DNA from: Tetrapyrgos nigripes | Lineage: Eukaryota > Basidiomycota > Agaricomycetes > Agaricales > Campanellaceae | NCBI GenBank assembly: GCA_013368315.1 | Contig: JAACJM010000056.1 | Coordinates: 248,001 to 312,000, forward strand | Direction: 5' to 3' | Length of the DNA: 64,000 bases | In this document: positions 49,684-63,400 of the stretch, piece after piece | Numbering within the stretch: the first letter of the stretch is position 1 | Layout: every line of letters starts with the position of its first letter | Program-made: the position numbers and the translations under genes | The notes under the pieces: generated by a model | What the model was told of the DNA's origin: nothing | Seen by the model: the letters and a program-made list of their open reading frames with translations, nothing else | Database searches by the model: none

Positions 49684-49865
49684 GTGACAATGACATCATA
49701 TGTGATCTTCTATACGTAGTGCCCCAGATGTCTTGGCATCAGCTGTGCAGTTCGAATTCCGCCGGATTTATCCGTTAGGCGGGCAGAGTGGCCAAGGCGG
49801 ATGGGTGTCTTGGTGTTGTCTCTGCAGTTCGTTGTTGAACTCCGCCGGATTTAACCAATAAGCGG
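49684..49865. repeat. Right arm of the interrupted inverted repeat, with tRNA-like box motifs
   Basis: 49684-49728 and 49750-49840 are inverted copies of left-arm segments. Inside are GGGCAGAGTGGCCAAGG (49781-49797, A-box-like) and GTTCG...GAACTCCGCC about 35-50 nt later (B-box-like). The CCGCCGGATTTA segment occurs twice within the arm, so the arm itself has partial tandem structure. Confidence 0.7.
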
Positions 49866-49902
49866 AGCAGAGTCTGGGGACGAGAATAGAAATGTAGACT
49901 TG

Positions 49903-52900
49903 TCACCGTGATCGACGGACCAATCGGTGGCTCACATCCACTATCCGCTGTACGATGTAGTTTGTCCATGTCCAAATCTCCTCCAGCAGTCCATCCAGTC
50001 CTCCCCGTTCGTCCCAGGAAGGTTCGTGATCAAACTTGGCGGTCGCTGTAAACCGCAGCACGTCTTTCACGGTGACCAGTCCTACTAATGCACCATGATC
50101 CTCTACCAATACAACTCTAGGACTACGTCGGAAATCACATTCAGAATTTCTATTAGTTGGCTTAATTGTAGTTGGGAGTAGCTCGAAACTCACCCCATTT
50201 TTTTGAACAGTTGCATCACTATCTCCATTGGAAGCTGGGGGGATACAGTCATAGGTGTCTGTGGAGTAAAGAAAACATGAAGTCACCAACAGAATGCCGC
50301 TCCTCAAATGAATTGTTTACCTTGTTCACCCAAGGCCAAAAGTTTAGTCTGTCATCATTCAGAACGGAATATGATGCTGAATCGAATATCGGCTCCGTCA
50401 GCTCATCATATTGATCTGGCATCATTCTCTCCTCCACCATATCCACTGTCGACCTTGAGGCACCAGTTTCATTGCTTGGGGTGAACGAACACGGTGTCTC
50501 AGCATTGATATGCCCTCCTGAATTCGCTCTGTAGCGTTCTGGCGTATGACGAAGACGAGTATGCGGAAGTATTTCAAAATGTAAGCGGATACAGCGGATG
50601 TAGAAAGGCACCCAGGCAGACGACCACCTACCGAAGACATATCGTAGTTCCGACCGACCAATGTAACCCACTAATTTCTGCGAATCTGCGTCTGCTGAGA
50701 CGATTGGGAAACCCTTGACGTCGGTGTCGTTGAGAAGGCTCTCTGAAAAGAGGTCCACGTTAGGCACAGCACAGCAGCGAAAGGGGTCACAGGAAAACTT
50801 TACCAATATCCTTGACCTTCATTCCAGAATCTACAAGGAGATGAAGCTCGCTGCGCATGACTGCGTCCACTGTTTGTGCGTCATTGTGTCCATGAAAAGA
50901 ATGAAGATATAATCAGACTCGTTCATTGACAGGCTGGATATTACACCCACCCGGAACATTGTAAACATGGTCCTCTTTCTCGAGGAAAGGGAAGCCATTG
51001 AACCGAATCATCTCATCCGCTATTCCACGAGTTCCCAGAACATCCCCTACCGCTTTGGTCACCAGAATGACAATCTGTACAACCAAAATTAGTCAATGCG
51101 GTTCGTTTTGGCATGTGCAAGGACCAGAGCAAACGGGTCATTGTCTTGACCCACAGCTTTCCGGTACTGTGTACCGAAAAAAGGAAAGAAAGAAAAGGAA
51201 AGAACACGTAAAACGGATGTTTGAAGCGACGATCACTTTTGATTTGAAATAGGAAATACGGGGATAACAGAGGATAACAGGATATGGATGCAAATCTCGA
51301 AGGAGGAATAATGCAAGGAACGATGACAGTAACAGCAGTGCTCGAAGGTGAAAGAACGAATGGGCTCACCATGGTGGGCAGAATATACGTCAGAGCACCC
51401 GTCAACTCAAACATAATGACTACGACTGTAACCGTGATGCGCATTACACCGCTGATTGTCATTTGATAATTCGGGAAGATTATTCAGATTATGACAAGCC
51501 AAAGTCAAATAAACGGCGAATTTCGAACCGAAGGAGGGTCAGTACTGCAACAGGTAATCCGCGAACAGAAACGTGCTCACCTCAAAGCAGCAGCAGCCCC
51601 CAGAAAAGCATAGGTTCCAGGAGTTATACAGTTGGGCACATTAGGATCACAGTAGGCGAAGATTCCAGACTTTGGGTAAGCACTGCATATGGTCAGTCAG
51701 CCACCTCTGTCAGAAAGTGACACACAACCCTCACCGATGCATGGCTTTTACTAAAATCCCTATAACCCTCCCAAAAGACGCTCCAATTGCCATAGAAGGG
51801 ACGAATATTCCTGCTGGGACCTTACATCCGTAGGAGATAACTACGAGACATGTCCGTATGATAGTTGCTAAGATTAACGAGTTCGCCATCCTCCACTGTA
51901 AAGATGTCCTGTCGAGGAGGAACTCATCAGCACAGGTCCAAATTGGTTGCAGAGAAAAAACCACCCAACACTTACTGACATATATCCGTAACATCCCCAT
52001 CACACTCTCTAAACAACACCGCCATACTCTCCGTCATGTCAATCCTGAGGAAACGATTAAAATATCCAATGATCGCTGTCAAAGTCGCAAGAGAAACAGC
52101 TTCTGCAACACCGTGTTTGGCGAGGTATTTGCGACGGAAAGCAGCCACTTGGAGGTTGAATTTGATTACAAAGGCGCCGTAGAGGCCCTGTTCGAACGTT
52201 AGATGAGAGATGTCGGGGATGTTGGAGAAATTAATCGGTACAGGGAGAAACGAGACGCACCCCGAATATACCCAAAATTATGAAAAAGAAAATCTCAAAG
52301 AAGTGCCAATCTCTGTCATATGTGACCTGGAACAGTACGAGCTTTCCTGTACGGAAAGGATTCATAGCCTATAGCAAGAATGTCAGCAGGATAAAAGTGC
52401 GACCATTACCATAGCGTGAAGGTGCGCAAGGACGTATTAGCACACGGGAACGAAAACTCACAGATAGAGTAAATGTTGCCATCAACGCACAGAAGAAACT
52501 CCTCCACAGGGTTTTGATGCTAAAGTCATGGCTCATTTCCTGCAGAAAATCGAAAGAACGTCAGTCAAAACGAGCCCCGCCTGCAGATAAGACTATTTGG
52601 TGCGGACCTCTATAGAGAACAACACTCCACCAATCGGGGAACCAAACGCAACTGCTACACCTGCTGCACTGGCAGCTGTGACGACTTCTCTCATTTTGCC
52701 TGTTGCGAGTTCATGTTCGATAGGAAAAGGTAAACAGGCGCTCAAAACGGTAAAGAAAACGGAAACCCACCCTGACTTTCAGAAAATTTCTTAAACCATC
52801 CGGCGACTAGAAAACCTATACAACAAGCCATGTGTACTGAAGGACCCTCCTTTCCAACTGAGAGGCCAGATGCAATGACGAGAGGCTGACAAGTGAGATT

Positions 52901-53758
52901 AGCCAAACATTGGGGAGAATTAGTTAAAAACCCACCAGAGTAATACTCTTGATAAAAAACGTTGCAAATCCCAGAAAGCCTTGCATCACGAACCCAGCTA
53001 ATATACATTTGATTTCTGAGATTCCAGAGCCTGCAGCGTATTTTGCGAGGGAACGGACGAGATGGGAGGCTACGAAGGAGAAAAGTACCTAGAGTTTGCA
53101 TGCATTGTTGTGAGGAAGAAAAAGATGAATGTACACTTCAGGATGAACCACGTACTGCAAATAACACATATATGGTATATCTCGCAGGAGTCACCGTACT
53201 CCAGGGATGCCACGTATCACACGCGTCTGTCTCCTCTCCTTCAATCTCCCAACAACAGAATTGTTGATTTAACCACCATCCGTCAGAGCAGTAGCCCATT
53301 TTGATGTCAGAGAGCCATTCGGTGACAATAGATATTATGGCAGCATTTATGCCTATGCAAACGCCTAGGTAAGTAATATATGAGTGTTCAAGACACGCAT
53401 TCGGTATGCCTAGAAGGGTCTCACCGACGAGACTAACGACAAACCAACTCTGTCCTGTGTTGACCGCTCTTCGAATTTGTGACCATAGCCAAGCAGCGGT
53501 GATTTGACTGCGAGGACCCAGACGCGTCTGTACAAAAGAACGCTCGCTTCGTATCCGTCTGTTGCGTTCTAGTATCGAGTCCTGGATCCAGTCTGGAGGA
53601 AGTTATGTGTCGTGTCCATAACGACGGTTGACAAACAGACCTATAGTGTCAAAGTCTTCATATCGCCTGCGATTTGGTCAGTAGAAGATAGACGTATACG
53701 AGGTTGACGCCTACTTGATTTGCTCGAGCTCGTCGTCGTCGAGGTTGTCCGCGGGCAT
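49903..53758 (-). CDS. CLC-family chloride channel / Cl-/H+ antiporter (Gef1-like) with CBS domains
   Basis: Many short exons from ATG 53758 to the stop at 49903. The cytosolic N-terminus has [20 protein letters not shown]. The membrane part shows the CLC selectivity motifs: GSGISE (for GSGIPE), [10 protein letters not shown] with the gating glutamate, and [20 protein letters not shown]. Further transmembrane blocks include [20 protein letters not shown] and [20 protein letters not shown]. Two CBS-type segments follow ([20 protein letters not shown] and [20 protein letters not shown]). The gating Glu and fungal origin favour an intracellular antiporter like yeast Gef1 in Golgi/vacuole ion homeostasis. 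The start region is built from three small exons whose phases agree. Confidence 0.92.
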
Positions 53759-54234
53759 CGTGGTCGCGCTTGACGCGAGATGGAGAACGTGGGAAAATCT
53801 GAGCCTCTTTTGGATTTGTCGTCTTCTATTGTCGCTCTCACTGTGGCCACAACAATTAAATATCAGTTCTTGATCTCTTTCGACGTTCTTGCTCTCCGGG
53901 TTCTTTTCTGGGTGCTCAGCTATGCTCAGCTGACTGTAAATCCTCAGAGATCTGCCTGGCAATGCTCCCGGCATTTTCCCGGCTGTCGTTTTCTTCTATC
54001 CGGTCCAAATCAGGTTCGAATTGATACAAACTTGCATCGAGACGCACTATGACGTGCCACAAGCACAGAAAGCCTGCTTGATGTTCCTCGGCAGATCAAG
54101 AAGTCCTGGCAGATCAATCACCTTGTCAACTCATATGGCTTTCCGCATTCTACCTCCATGAATTTACGCGCTAGTCCGGAAAGACGTTTCACAACATCTT
54201 CACATCCCTAACCTCTTGGAAGTCGACCGCCATC
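53759..54234. promoter_or_regulatory. Divergent promoter region, CLC (-) and hydrolase (+)
   Basis: About 475 bp between divergent starts; no ORF of substance. Confidence 0.5.
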
Positions 54235-56093
54235 ATGCTAGTATCTGCCCAGGTCCCTTCCACCTCGTCGTACAGGCGAATGAACGACGACTCTGTGTGG
54301 CTGCCTATTTATCCTCCCCCAGAAAATCCTTCGTTTCCTAAGCCTGATTTGCCTTCTCCCCCTCGAGAACCTTTTTGGAAATCCTTATCATCACATCCTG
54401 CCTACTCACTCTCTACCCACATCATCCCTGCGGCGTTCCTTCGTTCAACTCCGGAAATCGACCTGCCATGTCCGCCACACAGTTGCGAGGGCAAAAAGAC
54501 ACGTCAGAATAGCATCCGCGAAGGGGTCGACCGCTTATGGGAGTTACGCCGAAAGGAAAACGATAGAAGACTGCAACTAGGTGCACCGATCAAATTTGAG
54601 AGGAGGTTGTGGTTATGCCTGAATCGCTATGTTCGGAAGGATGTGAACTCGAAGAATAGGCGGCATAAAGGATTGACTTTATTCTGTGCACATGCGAATG
54701 GATTCAACAAAGAGGTATGTACGAAGTAAATTATGTTGGGTCTGAAGTATTACTGACCTCAACAGACATGGGAACCCATGATCTACCACCTTCTATCCTC
54801 CCCAGCTGGCAATGACATCGAAGAAATATGGGTATGGGAATCAATACAACACGGAGATTCCGGTCTTCTCAATGCAGGAAGGTTGAGCTCGTTATGTCAG
54901 TGTTTTCAGCTGTCCACCTGCTCCCTGTCTTGACATCAGAGAAAATAGTTCATTGGTTTGATGGCACAAGGGACCTTCTCAACTTCCTCATCTACTTCCT
55001 CCCGACAACCATCACCGCTACCCTACCCGTTCATCTACCCCGGGTTCCTCCAGAAGAATCAACACGTCGACTCCAAAGAGGTCTATCCCGACGGACTCTG
55101 ATAGCCGTCGGTCATTCCTTGGGCGGATCCTTAATGTATGGCCATATCCTGGTTCTTCGTCCTATAGCTAAACTCCGAACAGATCCAGAGCCTGCCTCTC
55201 ATACCCTCAATTTTTCTCTGCACTCGCCTTGGTCGATCCTGTCATTATTCCTCTGTCTGAACCTATCTTATGGAAAGTCCTTGATGGAATGGCTACAGGT
55301 GCCTTTGGCAGGAGGACTTCCTGGCCTTCGAGGTGAGTTTATTATGATACTTTGGATGTTATCCGTTGACTAAAGCGTCGTTATATCCTACACAGGGAAT
55401 CAGCATACACCTCACTCGCCATATCTCCTTTCTTCAAACCCTGGCATCCAGACGTTCTCAGACTCTATGTCGAGGGCGGTTTGTACCCTACTTCCCCTTC
55501 CCCTTCCCCTTGTTCCTGTTTCTCTGGTTCTCCAGTGGAATACAAACTCAAACTGGACGCAATAACTGAAGCTACGGTCTTCACGGATACTATCACCGGT
55601 TGTGCAGATATCTGGGACCGATTTCATGAAATTGACGAGAATATTGAGATCAAGTGGATTATGCCGGGGGATTATGATGGGTGAGTTTAGTTTTCCCAGT
55701 TTCTACTTCTCGTTCCCTTGTCTCTTCACTCTTCTTCGCTTCTCTTTCTCTTCTTCTTCGCTTCTGATCTTACTGCTGTGTTCTACCTCTTCTCTGGGTG
55801 TTCTCTACACACGCTAATTGATTACTTATTCCACCCTTTCAAATACAGTCTCGTAAACAGAAAATCAACCAAAGAACGGGTAAATCTCCGTCCAGCCAAC
55901 TCTTCACATGTGACGATACCTGGATGTGGGCATTTAATTGCACAGGAGAAGCCGAAGGAGTTGGGTGAGTGATGTTCTTTTCGTCCTATAGTACACCTTG
56001 CTCAGCATACCTTCTTTCTTCTCGTCTACATCTACAGCTGAAGAAATCGCAAACTTCGTGACCAAATACGCAGAAAAGAAGGCAAAGCTATAG
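54235..56093 (+). CDS. Alpha/beta hydrolase with peroxisomal-type C-terminus (Lpx1-like)
   Basis: At least six exons, beginning 54235-54714, 54766-54895 and one from 54949. Motifs: GLTLFCAHANGFNKETWEPM (oxyanion region), FDGTRDLLNFL, the nucleophile elbow GHSLGG, ALALVDPVIIPLSEPI, and near the end HVTIPGCGHLIAQEKP with the catalytic His. The product ends EKKAKL, and AKL fits the PTS1 consensus [SAC][KRH][LM]. Yeast Lpx1 is a peroxisomal lipase of this fold, so a peroxisomal lipase or esterase role is likely. A short Pro/Ser repeat (PTSPSPSPCS) near 55490 could be a retained intron or a real loop. Confidence 0.88.
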
Positions 56094-57034
56094 GACATAC
56101 TCGAGGAACTTGGAACTTATAATTACTTACCATTGACCATGCCGGCAACAAAGGGACCGATTGCCTATTGCCTGCTACTTCTTGTTTGGTTTCGTAACTA
56201 ATTGTTAACTAGGGTATAAGTAGGGTACATGTATGGTATGGATGTTCACTTTATAGTATGTACGTGTACTAGCGTGTACGAGGACGATTTGACGGCAATA
56301 CTTTCTTCATGCAACTTTTCATAACACCTGTACCACTTCCCCATGTTGTACGGCCTGGCGCTGGCCCAGCGTTTAACTTTCAGCCTTTTAGCCACCGCAA
56401 CCGGAGTCTGGAACACCATCAATCTTCTCTTTAAACTGCCCCCGGCGACTGCAAACCTCAATGATTGGCACACGGAAATTTCCAGAGATATCCATATGTC
56501 ATTATTAGCTGCTCTAAAAACTGATTGTTCCTCGCCTTAATTACAAGATCTACGACTCCCAGGCTAATCAGGCGTTAGAGTGCCTCTACTTCTAGTAGTG
56601 CAGATCTTCGCCATAGCAAAAAAGCTAAAAAGGGCTTGTGACGAGAGAGAAATTTAAACTCGAAACCTAGAACGTTCATGCGTACGAGATCCGGACATGT
56701 TTCCCTATCGCTCGCCACATCAGTATTGTAGATTTGAGACTGAAAGCTTGATTGCTGAAGATATGATGGTAGGTAGACATGATTTGCAAAGGACACGGAG
56801 AAACGTGCATGTATAATACAGTTGAAAAAGCAAATTGTGACAATGATCATAGCGAGCAAGTCCCATTATATGCTGAAAGAGACCTCGAAAGTACCGGTAC
56901 CAGAATATGAAAGCAAGAAAAAATCAAAAATACATAGATCGTTGATACATACATTGATCATAGCCATCTCATCCCATCCCATACCACATTTCCAACCTGC
57001 GAGCCAAGACACCACGTCAACCCAACCCCATACT
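56094..57034. other. Intergenic region between convergent genes
   Basis: About 940 bp with no supported gene. Confidence 0.5.
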
Positions 57035-60000
57035 CTAAACCGGCCCAAAACTCGTCAACGCCAATCCCCCAATCCAAATCATCTGCACCACCGCCTTACC
57101 TACAGGCGTCAACTCATACCTCATCGCCAACTTCCTCTGTTCCTCCTCAACCTCTTCCGCAATCTTTCCTGGCGGTAAAGGATTCAAAAGACGGCACAGC
57201 CCCAACGCTCTCAACGCTTCTGGATCAAGCTCTACTCCAGACTCACGAGAATGGCATACACCGACGAAAGTGTCCATTGCTCGGATGGTTTTGTCGTCCA
57301 TACCGATTCTACCACCGTAACCACTACCGGGGTATATACTTTCATCACCGCCTTCCCCTCCCTCTCCTCCGATTCCCCCACCCATACTCCATAGATAATT
57401 ACTGGTATCGTACCCCTCAAGGCCAGGTGTGCCAGGCATATCCTTGATAGCTTCTTCCATAGGTCCAAACACCGTTATACCCTCATCAGGAGCTTTTACA
57501 CCTGAACCTTGAAGATCCGCATACGTAAGATGTCGAGCGGTGATGATGAATCCAGGTAACAGGATGTTCTTATCGTCCTTCTTCTCGTCTCTTTTCTGAA
57601 ACGTGGAGTCTACAGAGGAGGTATGACTCCTGAGCGTGCCTGTAGTTTCGCGAGAGCCCTCAAGGGTGTTTGAAGAAGAAGATGTGTGAGAGTTTGGAGG
57701 TTCAGACTCCAGTTCCTTGTAACAAACCAAAAGAAAGAGGCGTCTCTCTCTCTCTGTTCGGATGTTCGGCTTCGTGTAAGGGTGGTCTCTCTGAGAATGA
57801 TGATCAGTGTCACCAGGCCAGAGGGGAAGAAGCATGTAAAGCGAATCGACAGGGATATTTGCGAATACGTCGTAATCATCTTCGTCGTCTTGTTTCTCCC
57901 CTCTAGCGTTGCCACCACCACGAGTACTTCCACGTCTCTGATAATCATCCTTCTTCTTCCCATCCTTCCCAGTCCACTTTTCCTTATCCTTCTGCTTCAT
58001 ATCCTTGGGTATCGAAGGCAACAATCCCACATCTTGGAACGAATGATTCAAATTATTAATCACCTTCCTCTGTTCCTCCTGTTTATCTCTAGACGGAAAC
58101 GTCACCCAAGGAGGCTCAAATAACCTCCCGGCAGGTCCAGCACGCAAAATACCTTCTCGAGCACTCGGATCCTTCGTCAGTGCCTTGCCCGTCACCTTGC
58201 CCGTCCGTCCCGTCAACCGATCAAAAAGGCTCAACTTTCCTTCATAAGAAAGATGATGATGGTTATTTCTAAGCTGTTTTTGCATGGAGTTGAATTCGGA
58301 AATGGTCACGACGCTATAGGTTTCGCTGTGCGGGGTTCGGTCGACTCTGCGACGTCTGAGGCGTCCGTTTGAGTCGTAACCGTAGGAGTTGTAGTGGTCG
58401 TTGCCATTCAGATAGTCGTCTTCATCGTCGTCGTATTCATCGTCTTCTTCCCAATCTTGGTAATACCCATCATGTTCGTGGTCGTATGCTGTTCTTCGGG
58501 GTTTGTGTTTACGTATTCCCGGGGGAGGAGGAGGAGGAGGACGATGGTTGGACGAAGATGGAGATGTGTACGATGCTGATGCAGATGTAGAGACGGATGT
58601 AGAAGCAGATGAATGGAGAGAAGTAGTACTGCTCGCAGATGCAGACGAATCATACGGCAACGAAGTATCCTGAGGTGGCCGAAAGGGTAGTGGTGACCCA
58701 TATTCATGCCCTGAGACCGAGGAGGCAGTCGAATGGGGTGGTGATCTCAACCTCTCCGGAGCTGACATGACACCAACATCCGAATCAGAAGGATCATCAG
58801 CATGACGATGACCTTCACCAGACACAAAACCTTCACTCTTCGTGCCTCTATCGCCCTCTGCATTAGAATGTGGGTGCGAGTTCTTTCTTCTTCCAGTAAG
58901 AACCGATTTTCGGCGTTCTTTGCTACTTTTTGATTCTTGTTCTTGTTTCTCCTTGCCTTTATCCTTGCCCTTGCTTGAGTCGCCCCTTTGCTTTCTGTAT
59001 TTTTCCTTCTCTTTCTCCCTGTCCTTTTCCTTTTGTTTCCGTCTCTCGGCATCTGGATCGAGCAACCCATGATCCGCTAGCATTCCAGTTGTCTTTGTAC
59101 TGGTGAATGCTTCTTGCACCTTCCTCGTGGCCAGCAATATGATCTTCCTATTATTCGAAGGAGTATGACCTTGGGAGGTTACGGCAGCTCCAGAAGCCAC
59201 AGTACTGGGTCGAGGTGAGGCAGCATTAGTGGGATGGTGAGCCGAATGTGGTTTGTAGTAACGGCTGATGGAGAAAGCCGTCGTTTTGGAATGTTTATGA
59301 ACAATGACAGGAGGATGCTCAGGGCGAGAATCACGATGTCCTCGGTCCCGGACAAGCAGACGCTGTTGAGGGCCCTTGACGGAAATGGATTCTAAGGAGA
59401 CATGAGAGAAAGGCAAAAGGGCGAAAGACAAGAAAACGCACCCTGATCCGGCTTTCTGCCAATGTCCTCTCTGAGAACAAGAAACCTGCCCAAATTGTCG
59501 TTTGTCCAAATCTCTTCGGACCCGACAACCATCCCTTTCCAATGTGCAAAACTTCTGCTCCGACTTTCTTCGTGATCTGCAGTAACGGTTCGAGCACTGA
59601 ACAAGCTAGTACCCGAAGATGGTGACACTAGTGAAGTCACAGCACCACCGGACAGATCCTCTTCTCTTGTCCTTCTGAACGTCCAATCCTTCCTCTGTTC
59701 GCGATATCCTTCTCCTCCCCAATGTAACAGATTACGCGCAAAGGAATCATCATGTTGGAATATGCCAGCTGAACCCGTTGAAGTAGTAGCAACGGTTGCA
59801 GTACTCGGACGACGAAGATTTAGACCGCCCCAGCTCCATAAAAAATTTAACTGACCAGCAGAACCGCGGGGTGTAGTTGTATTGGGGGCCAGAGAGATTG
59901 CAGAGGGTCTCCGGACGAAATCGGAGACGTTGGAAGAGCCATCAGCAATGCCATTGATGATGTAGCCTATGTCAAAGTCAAGATGGGCCTCTGCTTGTGC

Positions 60001-60414
60001 ACCGTCATCGCTGGCTGCCGTGGTTGAGACGGATGGGATTGTGGATGGTTCGAAAGCTGAGCCCCTGCGACGGACGGTGGTGACGCTGTTTTCTCGTTCT
60101 CGTTCGTACATGGACTCTTCGCTGGGGAGACTGGCGCGTCTGCCGTCGCTGAAACGAGCAGAGGAGACCTCAATACGCATGGAATCGTCATCGTAATCAA
60201 AAACGTCGTCATCGCTGCTGAGTTCGACGTCTGGTCCGGGGGAGGAGGAAAAAAGAGGGGCTGGAACTGCAACGACGGAGGGTCGGGGAGTGGTGTCTGT
60301 GGGTCCGACGTCGGCGTCGTCGAGACGGGGGGCGGGAGTGGCGGGATTGCCGAAGGAAAAGGACTGTAGAGCGTGTTGAAGGTAGTCGTCTTCGCGGTGT
60401 GTGTAGACCGACAT
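57035..60414 (-). CDS. Large conserved fungal protein, 1109 aa (paralogue of the gene at 1-2208)
   Basis: Two exons (60414-59442, 59391-57035) joined in phase 1. The N-terminal 300 residues are Ser/Asp-rich. A conserved block (FARNLLHWGGEGYREQRKDW, then WKGMVVGSEEIW and LGRFLVLREDI) ends at the intron. Next come HPPVIVHKHSKTTAFSISRY and RKIILLATRKVQEAF, a Lys/Glu coiled-coil-like stretch, and a Ser/Pro/Asp-rich linker. The C-terminal region looks folded: GRLFEPPWVTFPSR, IPVDSLYMLLPLWPGDTD, ERRLFLLVCYKELES, FIITARHLTYADLQGSGVKA, MDTFVGVCHSRESGVELDPE, ALGLCRLLNPLPPGKIAEE. I recognise no named domain. ATG 60414 is the first in frame. Length and layout suggest a cytoplasmic scaffold, but function is unknown. 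Confidence 0.87.
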
Positions 60415-63400
60415 AGCTAAGAGAATACAAGCAAACCGGCCTATCACTTCCACACGTGCGGCTGACACCTTCTGTCATCTCCCTTTATACTTCCATCACT
60501 TTGTTTTGTATTCCCTCCTACGCGATTCTCTGCCACGTTTTCGGAGGATATCCCAGCAAAAATCTACCAACAGTACTTGCAATAGCCTTACGTGCTACCA
60601 GCTAGTATACTCACTCGGATCCGAAAAAAAATTTCCTCGATTTACAGACTGGGTGGCAGTGGGATCGGTCTCCACGGTGAGGTACAATGTGAAATACCAT
60701 TGCTTTTCCCTCAAGGAACAAGGCAACCGGATCCGCCGTAACCCCTGGCGCTCGAATGATCTCGTCTCATCCTTAATAAACTAGTTCCATTTTTCCAAAA
60801 GCAGAGCCGCTGTTGCCTGCAGGGTCTACGGGTTTTTGCCGCGTTTCTTAGTCCAGAAGGAGCACCGTAGGGAGGAGGAGGAGGGGCTAATTACGCGGCA
60901 TGGATCCAAGAGCTAAAACGCCCGGTTTCCGAGGGAATAAAAATAAGTTGAAGCAATCAAATTTCCCACTTTCAGCTTCCAGCATCTCCATTCGACTTCA
61001 AGTTGGGAATTTTCTTGTTCCTCAATATAATGTAACTCGGAAATCCACACAGGAGTACATCCATGGTATCGGCTCTTCTACCACTGCCAGGGACTACTTA
61101 CAGTACTTACAACTTCTCCAAGTGGCGTCGGTCGGGTTAATGTTATTATCCAGGGCAACTAGTGAATCTGATTCCGATTGACGGTGTTGTGGCACATATT
61201 CGAGTGCCCGCATCGAGGATTTTAGTTGGAGTACCCGTGACACCGCTTGAAGATATTTTATTTGAAGTCAAACTCTTCTTTCTACCTGAGGTCATCCTTA
61301 GGTTCAAGCTGCAAATTGCCCTCGACATTGGCCGCCGGCTTGCAGCGCCACATTTCCTAACTTCCAGAGTAAGTATACGAGAATAGAAAGGTTTTCTGAG
61401 AGACTTGGAGATGCCGCCCGGAGCCGTCGGATGAGGTATGTAGAGTAGGTGTATAGCTTGACTGGAAATTCCAGCGTTCTATGCAGCACTTCCATGCCCG
61501 AACTTTCTGACAGCGCTGTCAAATCTGCAAGTCAACTACAAGTTTCCCGCTATCTCAGCCGACTACACGCACTAGTACGCGTTTCTGTAGAAGAAAATCC
61601 ACTCTCGCTTTCTCTCTTTTTCCTTTCTAGAACTACGACGGCGACGTACGACCCGACATGATTCAACAAATTTGCCCTGTCTTTCTTTTGATCCCAGCGG
61701 TTTGCGACACTTGTCGCTCCGCAAGAAGTGTTCAAAATAAAAACGAAAAAAAAGGATTTTTTGCTGGCCTTGATGACGTCCGTGGGCTGTGCTCCTACCA
61801 AAAAAAGAAGGTAGTAGTAAACGATCGGAGCAAGACCCGATCCCGAGCAGCCCGGGACACCATGAAATTCTTTTTTCTTTTTATTTTATGAACACTTGAT
61901 CAGAGCGACAAGTGTCATCCGCTGTAATCGGCGCTGAGAGAAAATTAATACTTAGGCGACGCAGTGACAATTTCAGGTTGGTGACTGAGGCCTGAGGCCT
62001 GAGGGCCTGGGTACCGGTTCCAAGAGCGCTACTACAGACTACTCAAAAATCATGATGTACCAGGAATTTCCGAATTCTTAGAGAACAAAGTGACCATGGC
62101 GTGGCGTTAACTTCAAGATCACAAGGACCCTCAAGGGCCTCGCCATGACCCATGGGTAGCTGGCTGGCTCCGTTTGGCGAAAGTTCGAAACATCTCCCAG
62201 ATCCAAAGTTTGCTCTACTAGCGACTCGGACTCAGCATTCATATGGCCATTGGTTACTTGCGAAGATTCGTCTGGCTCTATTATCTATAGCTAGTTCAGC
62301 TATAGAAAACTTACGGAGCTTACGGTCGTAATAAAGACTTTTTTCTACCTTTTTACTCGAGGCCAGGGTCTGGACTTTGGAATGGGTTTCTAGCAGGTAC
62401 TCTGGCCTGGCTATGGCGTTCAAGCATTTCGGACGTGGCCAGAAAGACGTCGGAAAATGACCGTATACCGGATTTGTTTCTGGCTATTTCTGGCTGCGTC
62501 CGGGCGAAAAGTCAAGGATATGTCGACGACGCCTTTCGGACCAGGCCAGATATAGTCAGATAGTGTCAGAAATCATCAAGAAATCATCAAGAAATTATCA
62601 ACTTTTATTCCATTTCGTACTATTGTACATCTTTTCAACCAAAGTAAGCTATACGACGTCTTCTGACACCTGCGACGCTGTCCCATCTAAGAAGTCGAAT
62701 GTCCCCGAGCCCAAACGAACGAACTGAAACAAACGAGTTAGCAACGCAAAGTAACTGCAAGAGACCAGAGAAATGTACCTTCGGTGACTCTGCGAGTCCG
62801 CCGTCAATCCGCCAATCACGAGTGCGTATGCTGAAGGACATGCACGTCGTGACCATCGCACAACTACAAAGTCAAAAGAGAAACTGAGCAGAGATACGCG
62901 TTGAGAGCAGACACACATGTACCTCAAATTTAAAACAACACGCACATACACCGCTCGCTCGGGCTCCAAGAAAGGCAGAGGAAGGGATTTGTTCTCGCCC
63001 AGAATGGAACATCCCACTAACTCCATTCTACATGCTTGCGAAGGGCAACGGCGCAAACTTTCGTGGTAATTCGTTGACGCGCTGATATGGTCGTTATCCA
63101 GTGAGAGGGTGTCACGACTCGTCATGCAGTGACCCGGTGGGGGAAATGGGGGAGAGGGGCGAGGATGGGAGAGAAAGGGGGATGGAGAAGGGAGGAGAGA
63201 CGGGAAAGATGGTGGTGGTTGCGGCGAGAGTTGAGTTGGGCGAGAAAGTTTGGGGAGCCCATCGTTTTTGTTGGGGCAGCGTGACGTCGGTGAAGTCGAT
63301 AGGCTTACTGACCTCACAGAAAGAAATCTCCAAGTCCGCGTCACACTCCGCGAGCTCGAGCAGGTCGACACGCGTTGACGTGTGTCATCAAAGCGTTGCT

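Noticed and set aside
49750..49850. An intact tRNA gene
   Set aside because: A- and B-box-like motifs are present, but the acceptor stem mispairs and there is no convincing anticodon arm, so only a tRNA-like repeat is claimed.
57670..58123. Plus-strand ORFs inside the large minus-strand gene at 57.0-60.4 kb
   Set aside because: They are antisense shadows of repetitive Asp/Ser/Lys codons in the real coding strand.
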